From an uncultured Latescibacterota bacterium (GTDB lineage Bacteria; Latescibacterota; UBA2968; UBA8231), in NCBI GenBank assembly GCA_951813615.1, contig OX638377.1:1364001-1428000 (forward strand): a stretch of DNA of 64,000 nucleotides, written 5' to 3'. The notes below the pieces were generated by a model. It was not told the DNA's origin, did not search any database, and worked only from the letters and a program-made list of their open reading frames with translations. Positions 52,139 through 60,576 of this stretch are shown piece after piece. The position numbers were made by a program, and so were the translations under genes. The stretch's first letter is position 1; every line of letters begins with the position of its first letter.

Positions 52139-53963
52139 GATCCGGGCTATTGAGATGAGCGAGTAAGGCGTCGGCCTGCTTGCGGCTAAAGCCGGGGAGG
52201 GCGGCGATTTCCTCGGCTGGCGCGGCGGCGATGCGCTTGACCGAGCCGAAGGCAACCAGCAGGGCCTTGCGCCTTTGCGGGCCAATGCCGGGGACATGGT
52301 CCAAGGTCGAGCTGAGCGCGCTCTTGGCGCGTTGCTGGCGGTGGTTTTTGAGCGCGAAGCGGTGGGCTTCGTCGCGCAGCATCTGCAACAGGCGCAGGCT
52401 GGCCGAGGTCTTGGGCAGCAGCAGGGGATCGCGCTGGCCCGGCAGGATGACTTCCTCAAAGCGCTTGGCGAGGCCGACGACGGGTTGGTCTGTTATGTCT
52501 AGCTCGTGCAGGGCGGCGACCGCGCTGGTGAGTTGGCCCGGGCCGCCGTCGATGAGCAGCAAGTCGGGCCGCGGCTCGTTGCGTTCGGCCAGGCCGCGGA
52601 AGCGGCGATGTACTACTTGGTGGATAGCGGCGTAGTCGTCGGGCTGCGCAAGATCGCGGATTTTGAAGTAGCGGTACTGGCTGCGCTTGGCCCGGCCGTC
52701 GATAAAGCAGACCACTGAGCCGACCGGGTGTGCGCCTTGGAAGGTGGAGATGTCGATGCCTTCGATATGGCGAGGCGGAGCCGCTAGCTGCAAGTCGCGC
52801 TGGAGGGCATAGACCGATTGGGGGATGCGGTCGCGCTTGAGCTCGCGCTTGTGTTGGCGTTCGGCGAGCATTTGGGCGGCGTTTTTTGTGGCCATGTCGA
52901 GCATCTGCGCTTTGGCACCGCGCTGAGGGGTGGCCAAATCGACCTTGCCGTCGGCCTTTTGCGCTAGCCAAGCGGCGACTGCGTCGGCGTCTGCTAGCTG
53001 GGCCGGTAGGTGGATTTCGGGTGGGACAAAGTCGTTTTGCAAGTAGAATTGCCGCGCAAAGGCCGAGAGGATTTCCCCCTCTGACGACTCCATGACCCCG
53101 CCGAGGAAGTGGTGCTTCTTGCCGAGCAGGCGGCCCTCGCGGATTTCGAGGACGCTGCAACAGGCTTCGTCGTCGCTGCGGGCCATGCCGAGGACGTCGC
53201 GGTCAACTGGGTCGTCGAGGACGACCTTTTGGCGTGCACGCATGGATTCTAGTGCTTGGATCTGGTCGCGGAAGCGGGCGGCTTTCTCGTAGCGCATGTC
53301 TTCGGCGGCTTCGGTCATGCGCTTTTGCAGTTCGCGGATTACTTCGGCGTTCTGGCCGCGCAAAAAGCGCACGGCCCGCTCGACGGTTTTGCGATAGTCG
53401 TCAGCCGAGACGAGATTTTCGCACGGGCCTTCGCAGCGCTTGATGTGGTATTCAAGGCACAGCGGCACCTTGTCTGAGGGCAACTGGGCGTTGCAGGCGC
53501 GGATGGGAAAGACTTTGCGCAGCATGTCGAGGGTGGTGTGCATGGCGCGGACGTTGCTGTACGGGCCGAGGTAGCGCGAGCCGTCGCGGACTACGTCGCG
53601 GGTGGCGAAGATGCGGGGAAAAGGCTCGGCGGTGATGCGGATGTAGGGGTATTTCTTGTCGTCTTTGAGCAGGATGTTGTAGCGCGGTTTGTGCGTGCGG
53701 ATTTGGGTGGCTTCGAGGATGAGGGCTTCCTGCTCGTTGCCCGTTACGATGTAGTCGATATCGGCGATGTTGCGGACTAGGGCTTTGAACTGACGCCGGC
53801 CATCGCCGCCCGACGTGCGAAAGTACGAGCGCACCCGGTCGCGCAGGCTTTTGGCCTTGCCGATGTAGATGATCTGCCCGTCGCGCCTTTTCATAATATA
53901 GACGCCGGATTCATTGGGTAGGGCGTCGAGTTTGAGGCGCAGATCTTCGGAGAGATTCTTCAT
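52113..53963 (-). CDS. uvrC: Excinuclease ABC subunit C
   Basis: The 616-residue protein has the GIY-YIG nuclease (SGVYIMKRRDGQIIYIGKAK), a UvrB-binding coiled coil near 200, the RNase H-like domain (EGIDISTFQGAHPVGSVVCF, LLLIDGGPGQL) and two C-terminal HhH motifs (LDHVPGIGPQRRKALL, IAALPGFSRKQADALL). It makes both cuts around damaged DNA in nucleotide excision repair. I chose ATG at 53963; a TTG at 53993 would extend into a repeat element that carries a predicted promoter. Full length. Confidence 0.95.
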   Translation of the reverse strand: MKNLSEDLRLKLDALPNESGVYIMKRRDGQIIYIGKAKSLRDRVRSYFRTSGGDGRRQFKALVRNIADIDYIVTGNEQEALILEATQIRTHKPRYNILLKDDKKYPYIRITAEPFPRIFATRDVVRDGSRYLGPYSNVRAMHTTLDMLRKVFPIRACNAQLPSDKVPLCLEYHIKRCEGPCENLVSADDYRKTVERAVRFLRGQNAEVIRELQKRMTEAAEDMRYEKAARFRDQIQALESMRARQKVVLDDPVDRDVLGMARSDDEACCSVLEIREGRLLGKKHHFLGGVMESSEGEILSAFARQFYLQNDFVPPEIHLPAQLADADAVAAWLAQKADGKVDLATPQRGAKAQMLDMATKNAAQMLAERQHKRELKRDRIPQSVYALQRDLQLAAPPRHIEGIDISTFQGAHPVGSVVCFIDGRAKRSQYRYFKIRDLAQPDDYAAIHQVVHRRFRGLAERNEPRPDLLLIDGGPGQLTSAVAALHELDITDQPVVGLAKRFEEVILPGQRDPLLLPKTSASLRLLQMLRDEAHRFALKNHRQQRAKSALSSTLDHVPGIGPQRRKALLVAFGSVKRIAAAPAEEIAALPGFSRKQADALLAHLNSPDHGPSKIHA

Positions 53964-53979
53964 TAGAAAGCGATGCGGG

Positions 53980-54046
53980 TTGACATATTGCAACGAGGAT
54001 AAGCGCTTTGCTGGGTCGCGTCAAGACGGGCGAGAGACGCGGGCTT
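53980..54046. repeat. 67-base dispersed repeat, copy 1
   Basis: This 67-base stretch matches copy 2 at 55760-55826 without gaps at 56 of 67 positions, in the same orientation, 1780 bases apart. It starts TTGACATATTGCAACG and ends GAGACGCGGGCTT. It lies between abiEii and uvrC. On the leftward strand it contains TTGACG (54019-54024), 17 bases and TATCCT (53996-54001), a good promoter for uvrC. Confidence 0.7.
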
Positions 54047-54082
54047 TACCCGATTCAGCGGACTTGGACGAATTCAAGGTGG

Positions 54083-55102
54083 TTAGCGGCGATTAGCCCT
54101 CTCTTCGATATCGGCACACCTTGCAATCAAGTCGTCAAAAGGTTCATCGTTATCGAAGAGCATGCCGTCGCTCAACATTCTTTCGTAGTCGTCGGTAAGC
54201 ACCTCATAATCATGGCCCTGTGGTAGTAGTTGCAAGCCACCCGAGACCGCCGCTTCGTAATCTATCCAACTGCCAGAGGCGTCCTTTTCGCGGAAAAACA
54301 TCGCCTTGTGCCGCGCAACGGATAAAGCGATACCTGTGCGGTCGGCTAGCGCTCTTTCAGCATAGCCGGCATCGTCTAACCGGACCAGATCGTACCAATG
54401 ACGAGAAAGACGCTCCCCTCGACGGCGTTGCTGTTGACAAAAGACGTGTATGGCCGTCGCCTTTTCCCAAAACGTGCGCTCGGCCAGCATGACAAATGGA
54501 CGGGCCGAGGGAAATACGATGTCCGGTATGAAGGCGGCAGCATCGCATTCGGTCAAACGCTCTTCGCGAGGCTCTCCGGTTGAGCGCGCCCCGAACTCGA
54601 CCATCACTTCCGGCCTTACGAACCCATAGTCGGCAAACAACGGCGTATAGCCAACGTACAGCCGATCTCCTTCAGCGCGAAGCTGAACGGAGAGTCCCGC
54701 TTGGGCCAGATTTGCTTCAATAGCTGGCAGTGCTTGGTCTTGAACCCATGCTACCAGCCGTTTCCTGATCGCCCGTGTCCAGCGTTGCTCTTGGCTGCGG
54801 CTGACCGGAAGCGTATCCTCGCCACCATCGGCTACGAGGTCGGGCGCAAAAGCGCGGATGTCATGGGTGATGTCGATGTCTTCTGAAAACCGCTGGATCG
54901 CGTGATACGCCTTCGCCAAAGATGTGCCTCCCTTCAAGACCAGATTCCTGTCGAACGGAGTTCCGGCGATAGCGTGCAGCGTCTGTATAACCCAGATGTC
55001 TTTTTCCAGCAGATGTGCTCGACGGCCACTCAAGCCGGCGACTACTTGCAGAGCGTCGCGTCTGTCGTTGGCCGAAAGGGACTGGAATAGCACATCAGGC
55101 AT
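54083..55102 (-). CDS. abiEii: AbiEii-type nucleotidyltransferase toxin
   Basis: The 339-residue protein has the nucleotidyltransferase motif LVLKGGTSLAKAYHAIQRFS followed by EDIDIT (GGT and D-x-D, residues about 55-80), and a helical domain with later conserved Arg/His. It is a type IV toxin that modifies tRNA or another cell target by adding nucleotides. It overlaps its antitoxin gene by 8 bases. Intact, unlike the AbiEii at 60569. The two AbiE sets are not obvious copies of each other. Confidence 0.9.
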   Translation of the reverse strand: MPDVLFQSLSANDRRDALQVVAGLSGRRAHLLEKDIWVIQTLHAIAGTPFDRNLVLKGGTSLAKAYHAIQRFSEDIDITHDIRAFAPDLVADGGEDTLPVSRSQEQRWTRAIRKRLVAWVQDQALPAIEANLAQAGLSVQLRAEGDRLYVGYTPLFADYGFVRPEVMVEFGARSTGEPREERLTECDAAAFIPDIVFPSARPFVMLAERTFWEKATAIHVFCQQQRRRGERLSRHWYDLVRLDDAGYAERALADRTGIALSVARHKAMFFREKDASGSWIDYEAAVSGGLQLLPQGHDYEVLTDDYERMLSDGMLFDNDEPFDDLIARCADIEERANRR

Positions 55103-55685
55103 TGACGATCCGTGCGCTCACGAGTTCTGCAATTCGCGCTGGCATTAGGACGCGTAACCCAACGAACTCGTCGAGGTCGGCAGGAGAGAGTTTGCCCGCA
55201 ATCGCGCCGAGGTTCTCTTCAATCTCTCCTAACCAAGCGAGGGCGCGAATCGCATCGCCGGCTGGCCGGTGCGGTGCTACCAACTGCCAGCGCGGGGCAT
55301 GGCGCAAATGCACTGTCAGTGCGCCGAGTTTCAACCGACGGCTGGGGCCAGAGGTCAGGTACACCGATTGCACCGGCGTCTGAGTGGTGAGGCCGAGGAA
55401 GTTCGCCGCCGCACCGCCACAGGGAACAATGGTCTCCCCCCACAGTTCCGTCAGTGCTTCAATGACCTTCTCAACTGCGGGCGGGCGCAGACCGAAGCGA
55501 GTCTCTATAGGCCGGACATAGACGCCCTGACAGACCCGCATTAATTGTCCACGACGTGCGAGGCGTGACAGTGCTTGATCGACTGCCGCTCTGCTTCCGA
55601 GATGGAGCAACGCCCTTGGGCACAATAGCGATCCCTCGGGCAGTTCGGCGGCGCGTTTGGCGATATGCTGAGATAGGCTTGGCAT
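55095..55685 (-). CDS. abiEi: AbiEi-type antitoxin and repressor
   Basis: The 196-residue protein has an N-terminal winged helix (HIAKRAAELPEGSLLCPRAL, ...VDQALSRLARRGQLMRVCQGVYV) and a C-terminal AbiEi domain that begins near residue 60. It should repress its own operon and counter AbiEii by preventing its effect rather than by binding. Start ATG at 55685 has no good ribosome binding site, but the ORF length is normal for the DUF6088-like group. Two 8-base repeats lie just upstream. Confidence 0.85.
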   Translation of the reverse strand: MPSLSQHIAKRAAELPEGSLLCPRALLHLGSRAAVDQALSRLARRGQLMRVCQGVYVRPIETRFGLRPPAVEKVIEALTELWGETIVPCGGAAANFLGLTTQTPVQSVYLTSGPSRRLKLGALTVHLRHAPRWQLVAPHRPAGDAIRALAWLGEIEENLGAIAGKLSPADLDEFVGLRVLMPARIAELVSARIVNA

Positions 55686-55705
55686 GATTGTATCTATTGA
55701 TATAA

Positions 55706-55724
55706 TGTCAGAATATTGTCAGAA
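55706..55724 (-). promoter_or_regulatory. Paired 8-base repeats upstream of abiEi
   Basis: TGTCAGAA occurs at 55706-55713 and 55717-55724, 11 bases apart (one turn of DNA), 20-40 bases before the abiEi start. On the coding strand it reads TTCTGACA twice. Such repeated half-sites fit an operator for AbiEi, though AbiEi proteins usually bind inverted repeats. Confidence 0.4.
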
Positions 55725-55759
55725 ATATAGCGTAGAAACTGACTTAAACAAGGAGAAGA

Positions 55760-55826
55760 TTGACATATTGCAACGCGGATATGCCTTTCGCCCGGCAGCG
55801 TCAAGATGGGCGAGAGACTCGGGCTT
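55760..55826. repeat. 67-base dispersed repeat, copy 2
   Basis: Ungapped match to copy 1 (56 of 67 bases), same orientation. It lies between abiEi and the YWTD gene end, so copies 1 and 2 enclose the abiE pair. Read leftward it has TTGACG, 17 bases and TATCCG, similar to a promoter. It also has the hairpin TCGCCC with GGGCGA. Confidence 0.7.
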
Positions 55827-55831
55827 GGCAG

Positions 55832-57952
55832 CTATTTGAGCAAGAGCAATCGCCGGGTTTGATAGCCGCCGGGGTAGTGCAGGCGCACGAGATAGACGCC
55901 CGCCGCTAACGCCGTGCCGCGTTGGTCGCGGGCGTCCCAGCGGACTTGGTACGAGCCGGCGGGCTGGAACTGGTTCACAAGCGTGCGCACGGGCTGGCCT
56001 AAGACGTTGTAGATTTCCAGCCGCACCGAGCCGGGGCTGGCGAGGCGGTAGGTGATCTGGGTGCTGGCGTTGAAAGGGTTGGGGAAATTGGGGTCTAGGC
56101 CGCTGGTGGTTGGTATGGCCGACGCGGTGCTGGGTGTTGAAACGAGAGTCGGATGGGAGATGTCCAAGGCGATGCCGGTGGGGGGGCCGTATCCGTCTGT
56201 CAAGAGGATGTGTTCTACATTGGAGCCATCCAAGTTGGAACGGTAAATTTGCAAAGACACTGATGAAGGGTAATTCCAATTGCTGGAGGTCGGGTCGACG
56301 AACAAGGATGTCCAATATATCTTGTTTCCAATGAGGTCCAGAGCGATGGCTCCTATCGAATGTGCCCAATCAAGGATGTCGAATTTTTCGATGTGTGAGC
56401 CATCTAAGTCGGAGCGGAAGATGGCAGGGGAGATGTCATCGCTACCCGTACCCGTCCAGTAGATTTTGGCTCTATTCTCGTCCAAGGCGATGTTCGAGAA
56501 AGCCACTGTTGAGATTGAGACGTCTTCAATGTGCGAGCCATCTAAGTCGGAGCGGAAAAGCTGGGATGTACCCCACTGATAATTATCAGACTCCGTCCAG
56601 TAAATTTTGGATTGGCCTCTATCCAAAGCGATGGTATATGGACGATCCAACCCAATGACGATGTCCTCAATCTGTGAGCCGTCCAAGTTCGCCACCTGAA
56701 TTTTTCCTGTCCCCGAATCGGTCCAGTAGATTTTGCTTCCGGCTATCAGGGCAATGCCCCTCGGCTCATCCAACCCGGTTACCAGCACTTCGCGGTTTTG
56801 GCCGTTTAGATCGGCTCGATGGATCGTCCCCTTCACCGCGTCGGTCCAGTACATCTTGTCCATGTCGAGGGCAATGCCGTGTGGTCTTCTCACGATTGGA
56901 TCGAACAGCATTTCGCGGTTTTGGCCGTTTAGATCGGCTCGCTGAATCGTTCCTGTCCCCCGGACACTCCAACGCTCCGGCCCCGCGTCCGTCCAATATA
57001 TCTTACCCCCGTCCAAATCGAGGGCGATGCCTGCTAGGGATCCCGTGAGATGGAGTTGGTCTAAGTTGAAGAAGTGTTCGACATTTTGGCCGTCCAAGTC
57101 CGCTCGTTGAATCGTCTGCGTGCCCGGATTGGTCCAGTATATCTGGCCTCCGTCCACATCGAGGAGGATGATTTCTTCGGGGTAGCCTTCTGAGACGGTG
57201 AGGACCTCTTCGACGTTTTGGCCGTCGAGGTCGGCTCGCTGGATCGTTTCCGCGTCCGTCCAATACATTTGGCTTCCATCCATGTCGAGGGCAATATTCC
57301 TAGCAGAGCCTAGTCCGATATATTCATATTCATAGTCGGGGGGATATTCTCCGAGGTCGAGGTTGACCCAACTTTGGTCCTCAAGGTCAACTCGCTGGAT
57401 CCTTCCCGCATCTGTCCAATACACTTTGTTTCTGACCAAATCCAGAGCAATGTCTCCTAGATCCTGTCCTGTCCATGCCCAAAGGAGGACTTCGATGTTG
57501 GAGCCGTCGAGGTTTGCCCGCGCAACGTTACCTTCAATATAGTCACCGTGTGAGATCCCCTCCGTCCAGTACATTTTGCCTCCAGCTACATCGAGGGCAA
57601 TGTCTGTTATCCAGTTCCGTCCTGGGGGGCCATATCCTTCTATGAGGGTTTCGGTATTGGAGCCGTCTAAGTCGGAACGATGGATGTCAGCCACCGCTCC
57701 TTCCGTCCAGTACATCTTCCCCCCGGCTATATCCAGAGCGATCTTGTTCGGACGCCGTAAATCTGGAATGACGAGGGTTTCGAGATTTGAGCCATCGAGG
57801 TCAGACCGATGGATGCCCTGGTCTGGATGGGTCCAGTATATCTTGCCCCCTTCGACCGGCTGTCCCGCAGCCATATCTTGCCCGACGAAGGCCAACCACG
57901 CCATTGCGAACAGGAACACAGTGATTTTTCGAGTGGCAATCGAGTGCATCAT
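55832..57952 (-). CDS. Secreted YWTD beta-propeller protein with FlgD-like C-terminus
   Basis: The 706-residue protein has a signal peptide (MMHSIATRKITVFLFAMAWL then AFVGQDMAAGQ) and twelve YWT repeats (KIYWTxxxx...IxRxDLDGSN...). This is the LDL-receptor-type six-bladed propeller motif and twelve repeats suggest two propellers. The end is NFPNPFNASTQITYRL, VRLEIYNVLGQPVRTLV, RWDARDQRGTALAAGVYLVR and finishes RRLLLLK. It is probably secreted and binds a protein or glycan. Start ATG at 57952 has AAGGAGA; 57949 is the alternative. Confidence 0.87.
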   Translation of the reverse strand: MMHSIATRKITVFLFAMAWLAFVGQDMAAGQPVEGGKIYWTHPDQGIHRSDLDGSNLETLVIPDLRRPNKIALDIAGGKMYWTEGAVADIHRSDLDGSNTETLIEGYGPPGRNWITDIALDVAGGKMYWTEGISHGDYIEGNVARANLDGSNIEVLLWAWTGQDLGDIALDLVRNKVYWTDAGRIQRVDLEDQSWVNLDLGEYPPDYEYEYIGLGSARNIALDMDGSQMYWTDAETIQRADLDGQNVEEVLTVSEGYPEEIILLDVDGGQIYWTNPGTQTIQRADLDGQNVEHFFNLDQLHLTGSLAGIALDLDGGKIYWTDAGPERWSVRGTGTIQRADLNGQNREMLFDPIVRRPHGIALDMDKMYWTDAVKGTIHRADLNGQNREVLVTGLDEPRGIALIAGSKIYWTDSGTGKIQVANLDGSQIEDIVIGLDRPYTIALDRGQSKIYWTESDNYQWGTSQLFRSDLDGSHIEDVSISTVAFSNIALDENRAKIYWTGTGSDDISPAIFRSDLDGSHIEKFDILDWAHSIGAIALDLIGNKIYWTSLFVDPTSSNWNYPSSVSLQIYRSNLDGSNVEHILLTDGYGPPTGIALDISHPTLVSTPSTASAIPTTSGLDPNFPNPFNASTQITYRLASPGSVRLEIYNVLGQPVRTLVNQFQPAGSYQVRWDARDQRGTALAAGVYLVRLHYPGGYQTRRLLLLK

Positions 57953-58107
57953 AGGTTAAGTCTCCTTTCGCCCGGTAGCTCTTCTATTCGCTCTATAACC
58001 TTAAACAGGGAGACAACGCATGGCCGATAAAGTTCCTTTTATGCACACATCAGATAACGAAAATTATAGAAAGAGATTTGCGAATTTCTAGCAGAAAGGG
58101 ATACAGG

Positions 58108-58166
58108 TTGGCTATTATAATGAGGGTATGCCTTTCGCCCGCATCAAGAAGGGCGATGGACGCGAG
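58108..58166. repeat. Dispersed repeat, degenerate copy 3
   Basis: Starts TTGGCTATTATAATGAGGG and continues TATGCCTTTCGCCCG then ATCAAGAAGGGCGATGGACG, matching copies 1 and 2 with about 4 bases missing in the middle. It overlaps the last 20 bases of the rlmI-type gene. A shorter match (CCTTTCGCCCGGTAG, 14 of 15 bases as in copy 2) is at 57964-57978. Confidence 0.45.
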
Positions 58167-59349
58167 CGAAGATGCACTTGAGGTAGCGTCCGTCGGGGAA
58201 GGCTGGGTCTATTGGATGGTCGGCTGGGTGTAGGTTGTAGGCGAGGAGGCGGGTGCGGACTCGGGCACCAGCGGCGGCGCGGCGGACGATTTGGAAGAAG
58301 TCCTCTTGGGAAATTCGCGCCGAGCACGAGGCTGTCACCAGCAGCCCGCCGTCGGCGATCAGGCGGAAGGCGTTGCGGTTGAGTTTGGTATAGACGCCCA
58401 TGGCCTGTTTGTACTGGCTGCGTTTGCGCATCAGCGAGGGTGGGTCGCAGACGACGATATCGTAGCGGGGGCCGCGGTCGGCCAGCTCGTCCACAAAGGG
58501 AAAGACATCGGCGATCAACAGGTCGGAATGGGAGCCTTGGGGGCAGTTGGCGGCGAGGGTGTGGCGGGCGGCGGGCACGACTTGGGGCGATATATCGACG
58601 TCGAGGGTGCGGGATGCGCCGCCTTTGAGGGCGTGGGCCGAGAAGCCGCTCGAATAGGAGAAGAGGTTGAGCACGCGCTGGCCGCGGGCGAGTTGCTGAA
58701 GGTAGAAGCGGTTGGCGCGTTGGTCGAGGAAAAAGCCGGTCTTTTGGCCGCGATAGAGATCGGCGTAGAGGCGCGTGCCGTGCTCTTCGATCTCGACGAA
58801 TTCGGGCGGTGCTTCGCCGGCTAGTAGGCCGGTGGGCCGGTCGTTGAGCCCCTCGGCGCGGCGGGTGCCTACATCGCTGCGTTCGTATATACTGCGGGGG
58901 GCGAGTAGGGATTGGAGCGCGTCGAGGATGGCGGGGCGTTGTTTTTCCATGCCGGCGGTGTGGAATTGCACCACTAGGTAGCCGGCGTAGTCGTCGGCGA
59001 TTAGGCCGGGCAGGCCGTCGCTTTCGCCGTGGACTAGGCGCATGGCGTTGGTGTGGGCGGCTAGGCCAGCGCTGCGGCGGAGGGCGATGGCTTGGGCGAT
59101 GCGCTCTGTGAAGAAGGCCGCGTCGATGGAGTGACTGGGGTCTTGGGTGAGACTGCGCACGCGGATCAGCGAGCGCCGATTGTAGAACCCGCGACAGACG
59201 AAGCGCTCATGCGCGTCAAAGACATCGACGATATCGCCGGTGTCGGCATCCCGGGGAGGGCGTGCGACCGCACCGGAGAAGACCCAGGGGTGGCCGTTGC
59301 GCACAGTGCGCTCGCTGTTGGGACGCAGGTAGAGGGGTGGGTAGGTCAT
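58144..59349 (-). CDS. rlmI: RlmI-type 23S rRNA (cytosine-C5)-methyltransferase
   Basis: The 401-residue protein has a PUA-like N-terminus (ERTVRNGHPWVFSGAV, DAHERFVCRGFYNRRSLIRV) and a Rossmann methyltransferase with GQKTGFFLDQRANR, LNLFSYSSGFSAHALKGGAS, DVDISP, and the DPP motif VVCDPPSLMRK. It has a later TASCSARISQEDFF segment with the Cys used by m5C enzymes of this class. It probably methylates C1962 of 23S rRNA. The site is assigned from the family. Start at ATG 59349. Confidence 0.9.
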   Translation of the reverse strand: MTYPPLYLRPNSERTVRNGHPWVFSGAVARPPRDADTGDIVDVFDAHERFVCRGFYNRRSLIRVRSLTQDPSHSIDAAFFTERIAQAIALRRSAGLAAHTNAMRLVHGESDGLPGLIADDYAGYLVVQFHTAGMEKQRPAILDALQSLLAPRSIYERSDVGTRRAEGLNDRPTGLLAGEAPPEFVEIEEHGTRLYADLYRGQKTGFFLDQRANRFYLQQLARGQRVLNLFSYSSGFSAHALKGGASRTLDVDISPQVVPAARHTLAANCPQGSHSDLLIADVFPFVDELADRGPRYDIVVCDPPSLMRKRSQYKQAMGVYTKLNRNAFRLIADGGLLVTASCSARISQEDFFQIVRRAAAGARVRTRLLAYNLHPADHPIDPAFPDGRYLKCIFARVHRPS

Positions 59350-59454
59350 TTTTTTACGCGTTCAGGTCGATTGGAGGAGTGTTGGCACGCCCCTCTTAGT
59401 GGCGAGAATACACAGGATAGAACCACTATATTTTCTCCTGTCGAGTTTTTCGAA

Positions 59455-59506
59455 TTGTCTATATAAAGGGAGTTGCACATTCGAGCAATATACGTTATAT
59501 AGACAA
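59455..59506 (+). promoter_or_regulatory. AbiEi operator: perfect 12-base inverted repeat around a promoter
   Basis: TTGTCTATATAA (59455-59466) and TTATATAGACAA (59495-59506) form a perfect inverted repeat with a 28-base spacer. TTGCAC (59473-59478), 17 bases and TATATA (59496-59501) make a promoter in the spacer and right arm. The ATG of the AbiEi gene at 59509 falls near the expected +1, so the mRNA may be leaderless. Confidence 0.75.
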
Positions 59507-59508
59507 GT

Positions 59509-60576
59509 ATGCAACGGCAATTTCAAAATCAGGCTATCCGCCAAGCATCGGAGAGGCTAGTCGATATCCTCCAAAAATGGGGGAGGGAAAGTTCTGTACG
59601 GTACGATGCAAACTGCCGGGGAAGCTCGTTCCTCTTTGATTCTGTCGTCACAGCAGGACGATATTTCTTTGCATTGGAATGGAAGAGTTCTGGTGCTCTC
59701 GGGCCAGTGGCCCATGCGGTCCAGCAATTAAAGCGGGCGACTAGCGGCTTGCCCTGCTCGGTGATTCCTCTGGTGGCCGTTCCCTATATGGGAGAGGCGG
59801 GCCGAGCGCACTGCGAGCAATGCGGTGTAGGGTGGCTGGACCTATCTGGCAACACGAGCATCGTCGCTCCTGGTCTCTATGTCGAAGTGCTTGGGCACGC
59901 CAACCGCTACCGCCGCCCTGGGCGGGTCGAAAGTGCGTTCGGCCCGAAGGGATCGCGGATCGCTCGTTGGCTACTGATGCACCCTACCGAGGCACCTCGT
60001 CAACGAGACCTCGCGATTGCCACCGGCTTAGACGAGGGATACGTGAGCAGGGTCATCAGAAAGCTGGCCGAAAGCGAACTCGTGGTCCGTCGAGCAGGCG
60101 GCATTGCGATCGGCGATGCGAACAGGCTGCTCGACGCTTGGCACGAGGAGTATCGCTTTGATAGGCACAGGCTGCTAATACCTGGCCACATCGCGGCCAC
60201 AGCCGGCGACAGCCTCACACGCGGAATCGCATGGACGTTGACTGAAGACACCGTACCTTACGCCGTGACGGGTTTAGCCGCCGCGTGGGCATGGACGCGG
60301 TACACGAGCTTTCGTCTCTCGACCGTGTACCTTGAAGAGGTGCCGTCAACGGGGCTGACGAGAGCGCTCGGTTTCCGCGAGGGGGCAAGGGGGGCCAACA
60401 CTTGGCTCGTCGTGCCCAACGATGCCGGCGTCTTTCACGGTGCCGACGAGGTGGAGGGCATACGCTGTGTCCATCCTGTTCAAGCCTACCTCGACTTAAA
60501 GGCCCATCCCGAACGGGCGCACGAAGCGGCCGACGAGATCCGCAGCCAGTTTCTGCCACGGGGCGACGATGCTTGA
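59509..60576 (+). CDS. abiEi: AbiEi-family antitoxin, large form with MarR-like winged helix
   Basis: The 355-residue protein has a conserved type IV antitoxin domain with a MarR-like winged helix in the middle (SRIARWLLMHPTEAPRQRDL, then DEGYVSRVIRKLAESELV, about 145-195). An N-terminal region has GGSFLF-type strands and a Cys-containing HCEQCGVGWLD. It should repress its operon and neutralise the toxin. It is intact. The toxin gene overlaps its end by 8 bases but is broken (see 60569-61405). Confidence 0.85.
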   Translation: MQRQFQNQAIRQASERLVDILQKWGRESSVRYDANCRGSSFLFDSVVTAGRYFFALEWKSSGALGPVAHAVQQLKRATSGLPCSVIPLVAVPYMGEAGRAHCEQCGVGWLDLSGNTSIVAPGLYVEVLGHANRYRRPGRVESAFGPKGSRIARWLLMHPTEAPRQRDLAIATGLDEGYVSRVIRKLAESELVVRRAGGIAIGDANRLLDAWHEEYRFDRHRLLIPGHIAATAGDSLTRGIAWTLTEDTVPYAVTGLAAAWAWTRYTSFRLSTVYLEEVPSTGLTRALGFREGARGANTWLVVPNDAGVFHGADEVEGIRCVHPVQAYLDLKAHPERAHEAADEIRSQFLPRGDDA

